Shown: in pieces, positions 4,802-5,269 of the stretch
How the letters are laid out: each line of letters opens with the position of its first letter
Numbering within the stretch: the stretch's first letter is position 1
Assembly: GCA_016550415.1 (NCBI GenBank)
Contig: JABXGU010000418.1
Span: 1 to 5,269 of the forward strand
Length of the DNA: 5,269 bases
Reading direction: 5' to 3'
Source of the DNA: an archaeon
GTDB lineage: Archaea; Asgardarchaeota; Hermodarchaeia; Hermodarchaeales; Hermodarchaeaceae
Program-made: the position numbers and the translations under genes
The notes under the pieces: model-generated
What the model saw: only the letters and a program-made list of their open reading frames with translations
What the model was told of the DNA's origin: nothing
Databases searched by the model: none

Positions 4802-5269
4802 ATGAGCATGTTTATGCGACGAGCAACAGCAGCGAAGTTGTCAATCCGTGACATCATTGAAGGAACCCCTATAACAGGAGCAGAGGGAAGAGTTGTTGGT
4901 GTTGAAACACACCTTGGGAAGGTGGGCCGGGCAAATGTTATAGCAACTGTAGTTGATTTATTTGAGGGCACCCGCGAAGATGAAGAGCAGGAAGGCGGAG
5001 GATTTACCACAATCACCTTAGACGATGGAACCGGAGTGATACGCGTCAAGATATGGGGAGAGATGACCCAAAAATTGGCGCATATCAAAGTAGGTGATCT
5101 TGTCTTAGTAATAGGCAAGATTCGTAGCTTTCAAGATGAGACTTATCTGAATGGAGAAGTGGTTCGCCGTCTTGAGGATAAAAACTGGGAAACTGTACGA
5201 ATTCTTGAATTAACGCAGGCTCAGACTGATAAGTATCAAATCAAATCACATGTTGAAGCTTCCCTTTTA
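4802..5269 (+). CDS. RPA32-like single-strand DNA-binding OB-fold protein, 5' part
   Basis: The first 156 residues of a replication protein A-related protein (the archaeal RPA32/COG3390-like type); the frame runs off the window end. RPA subunits coat single-stranded DNA in replication and repair. The N-terminus is basic (MRRATAAKLSIRDII), followed by the OB-fold. Strands around GRVVGVETHLG (29-39) and ANVIATVVDLF (44-54) come first, then an acidic insert (EGTREDEEQEGGG, 55-67). The RPA2/Stn1 hallmark TITLDDGTGVIRVKIWG (70-86) is next, then the loop and strand KVGDLVLVIGKIRSF (96-110) and YLNGEVVRRL (115-124). A helical region starts near 128 (NWETVRILELTQAQ). ATG 4802, 4808 and 4814 are in frame; GGGTG (4795-4799) is better spaced for 4808 (eight bases) than for 4802 (two). 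An in-frame stop at 4736 bounds the frame. A partner RPA14/41 subunit is not in view. Confidence 0.88.
   Translation, partial: MSMFMRRATAAKLSIRDIIEGTPITGAEGRVVGVETHLGKVGRANVIATVVDLFEGTREDEEQEGGGFTTITLDDGTGVIRVKIWGEMTQKLAHIKVGDLVLVIGKIRSFQDETYLNGEVVRRLEDKNWETVRILELTQAQTDKYQIKSHVEASLL

Noticed and set aside
4711..5118. A 135-codon open frame on the minus strand over the RPA gene
   Set aside because: It is antisense to a convincing OB-fold gene, its translation is low-complexity Ser/Pro/Thr-rich without any family motif, and it has no supporting binding site.
1..5269. CRISPR array, insertion sequence or phage-like genes
   Set aside because: No repeated spacer pattern, transposase, integrase or terminal inverted repeats were seen; the content is housekeeping in nature.

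Overview
The window is archaeal. It holds eight protein genes (two cut by the window ends) and one intron-containing tRNA. The best lineage markers are the stand-alone ribosomal proteins eL40 and eL38. eL38 is known from TACK and Asgard archaea and eukaryotes and is missing from most euryarchaea. A tRNA intron in the anticodon loop, archaeal-type GGTGA/GAGGTGA ribosome binding sites, a beta-CASP RNA nuclease, a PAC2-family protein and an RPA32-like OB-fold protein all fit. By eye the base composition is moderate to AT-rich. A TACK or Asgard origin is my inference; I cannot name the group from this window alone.

Layout. On the left, reading right: the 3' end of sucD (succinyl-CoA synthetase alpha), the eL40 gene, tRNA-Val(CAC) with a 32-nt intron, and the eL38 gene. 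Converging on these from the minus strand is a two-gene unit: an aCPSF2-like beta-CASP ribonuclease followed, with a 4-base stop/start overlap, by a presenilin/signal-peptide-peptidase-like intramembrane aspartyl protease. A divergent intergenic region of about 195 bases separates that unit from a plus-strand PAC2-family (proteasome-assembly-chaperone-like) gene. This gene converges on a minus-strand gene for the stand-alone tRNA-binding domain of methionyl-tRNA synthetase (beta subunit); a strong hairpin lies between their stops. A second divergent intergenic region of about 210 bases leads to an RPA32-like single-strand DNA-binding protein that runs off the right end.

Function. Most genes serve information processing: ribosome (eL40, eL38), tRNA and tRNA charging (tRNA-Val, MetRS beta), RNA decay or 3'-end formation (aCPSF2) and ssDNA binding (RPA). 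The intramembrane protease and the PAC2 protein add protein turnover. These are mostly housekeeping genes. I see no phage, CRISPR, transposon or obvious defence system. The points most worth a second look are the translationally coupled nuclease/intramembrane-protease pair, the degenerate PAL motif of that protease, the HbYX-like C-terminus of the PAC2 protein, the tRNA intron structure and the convergent hairpin.
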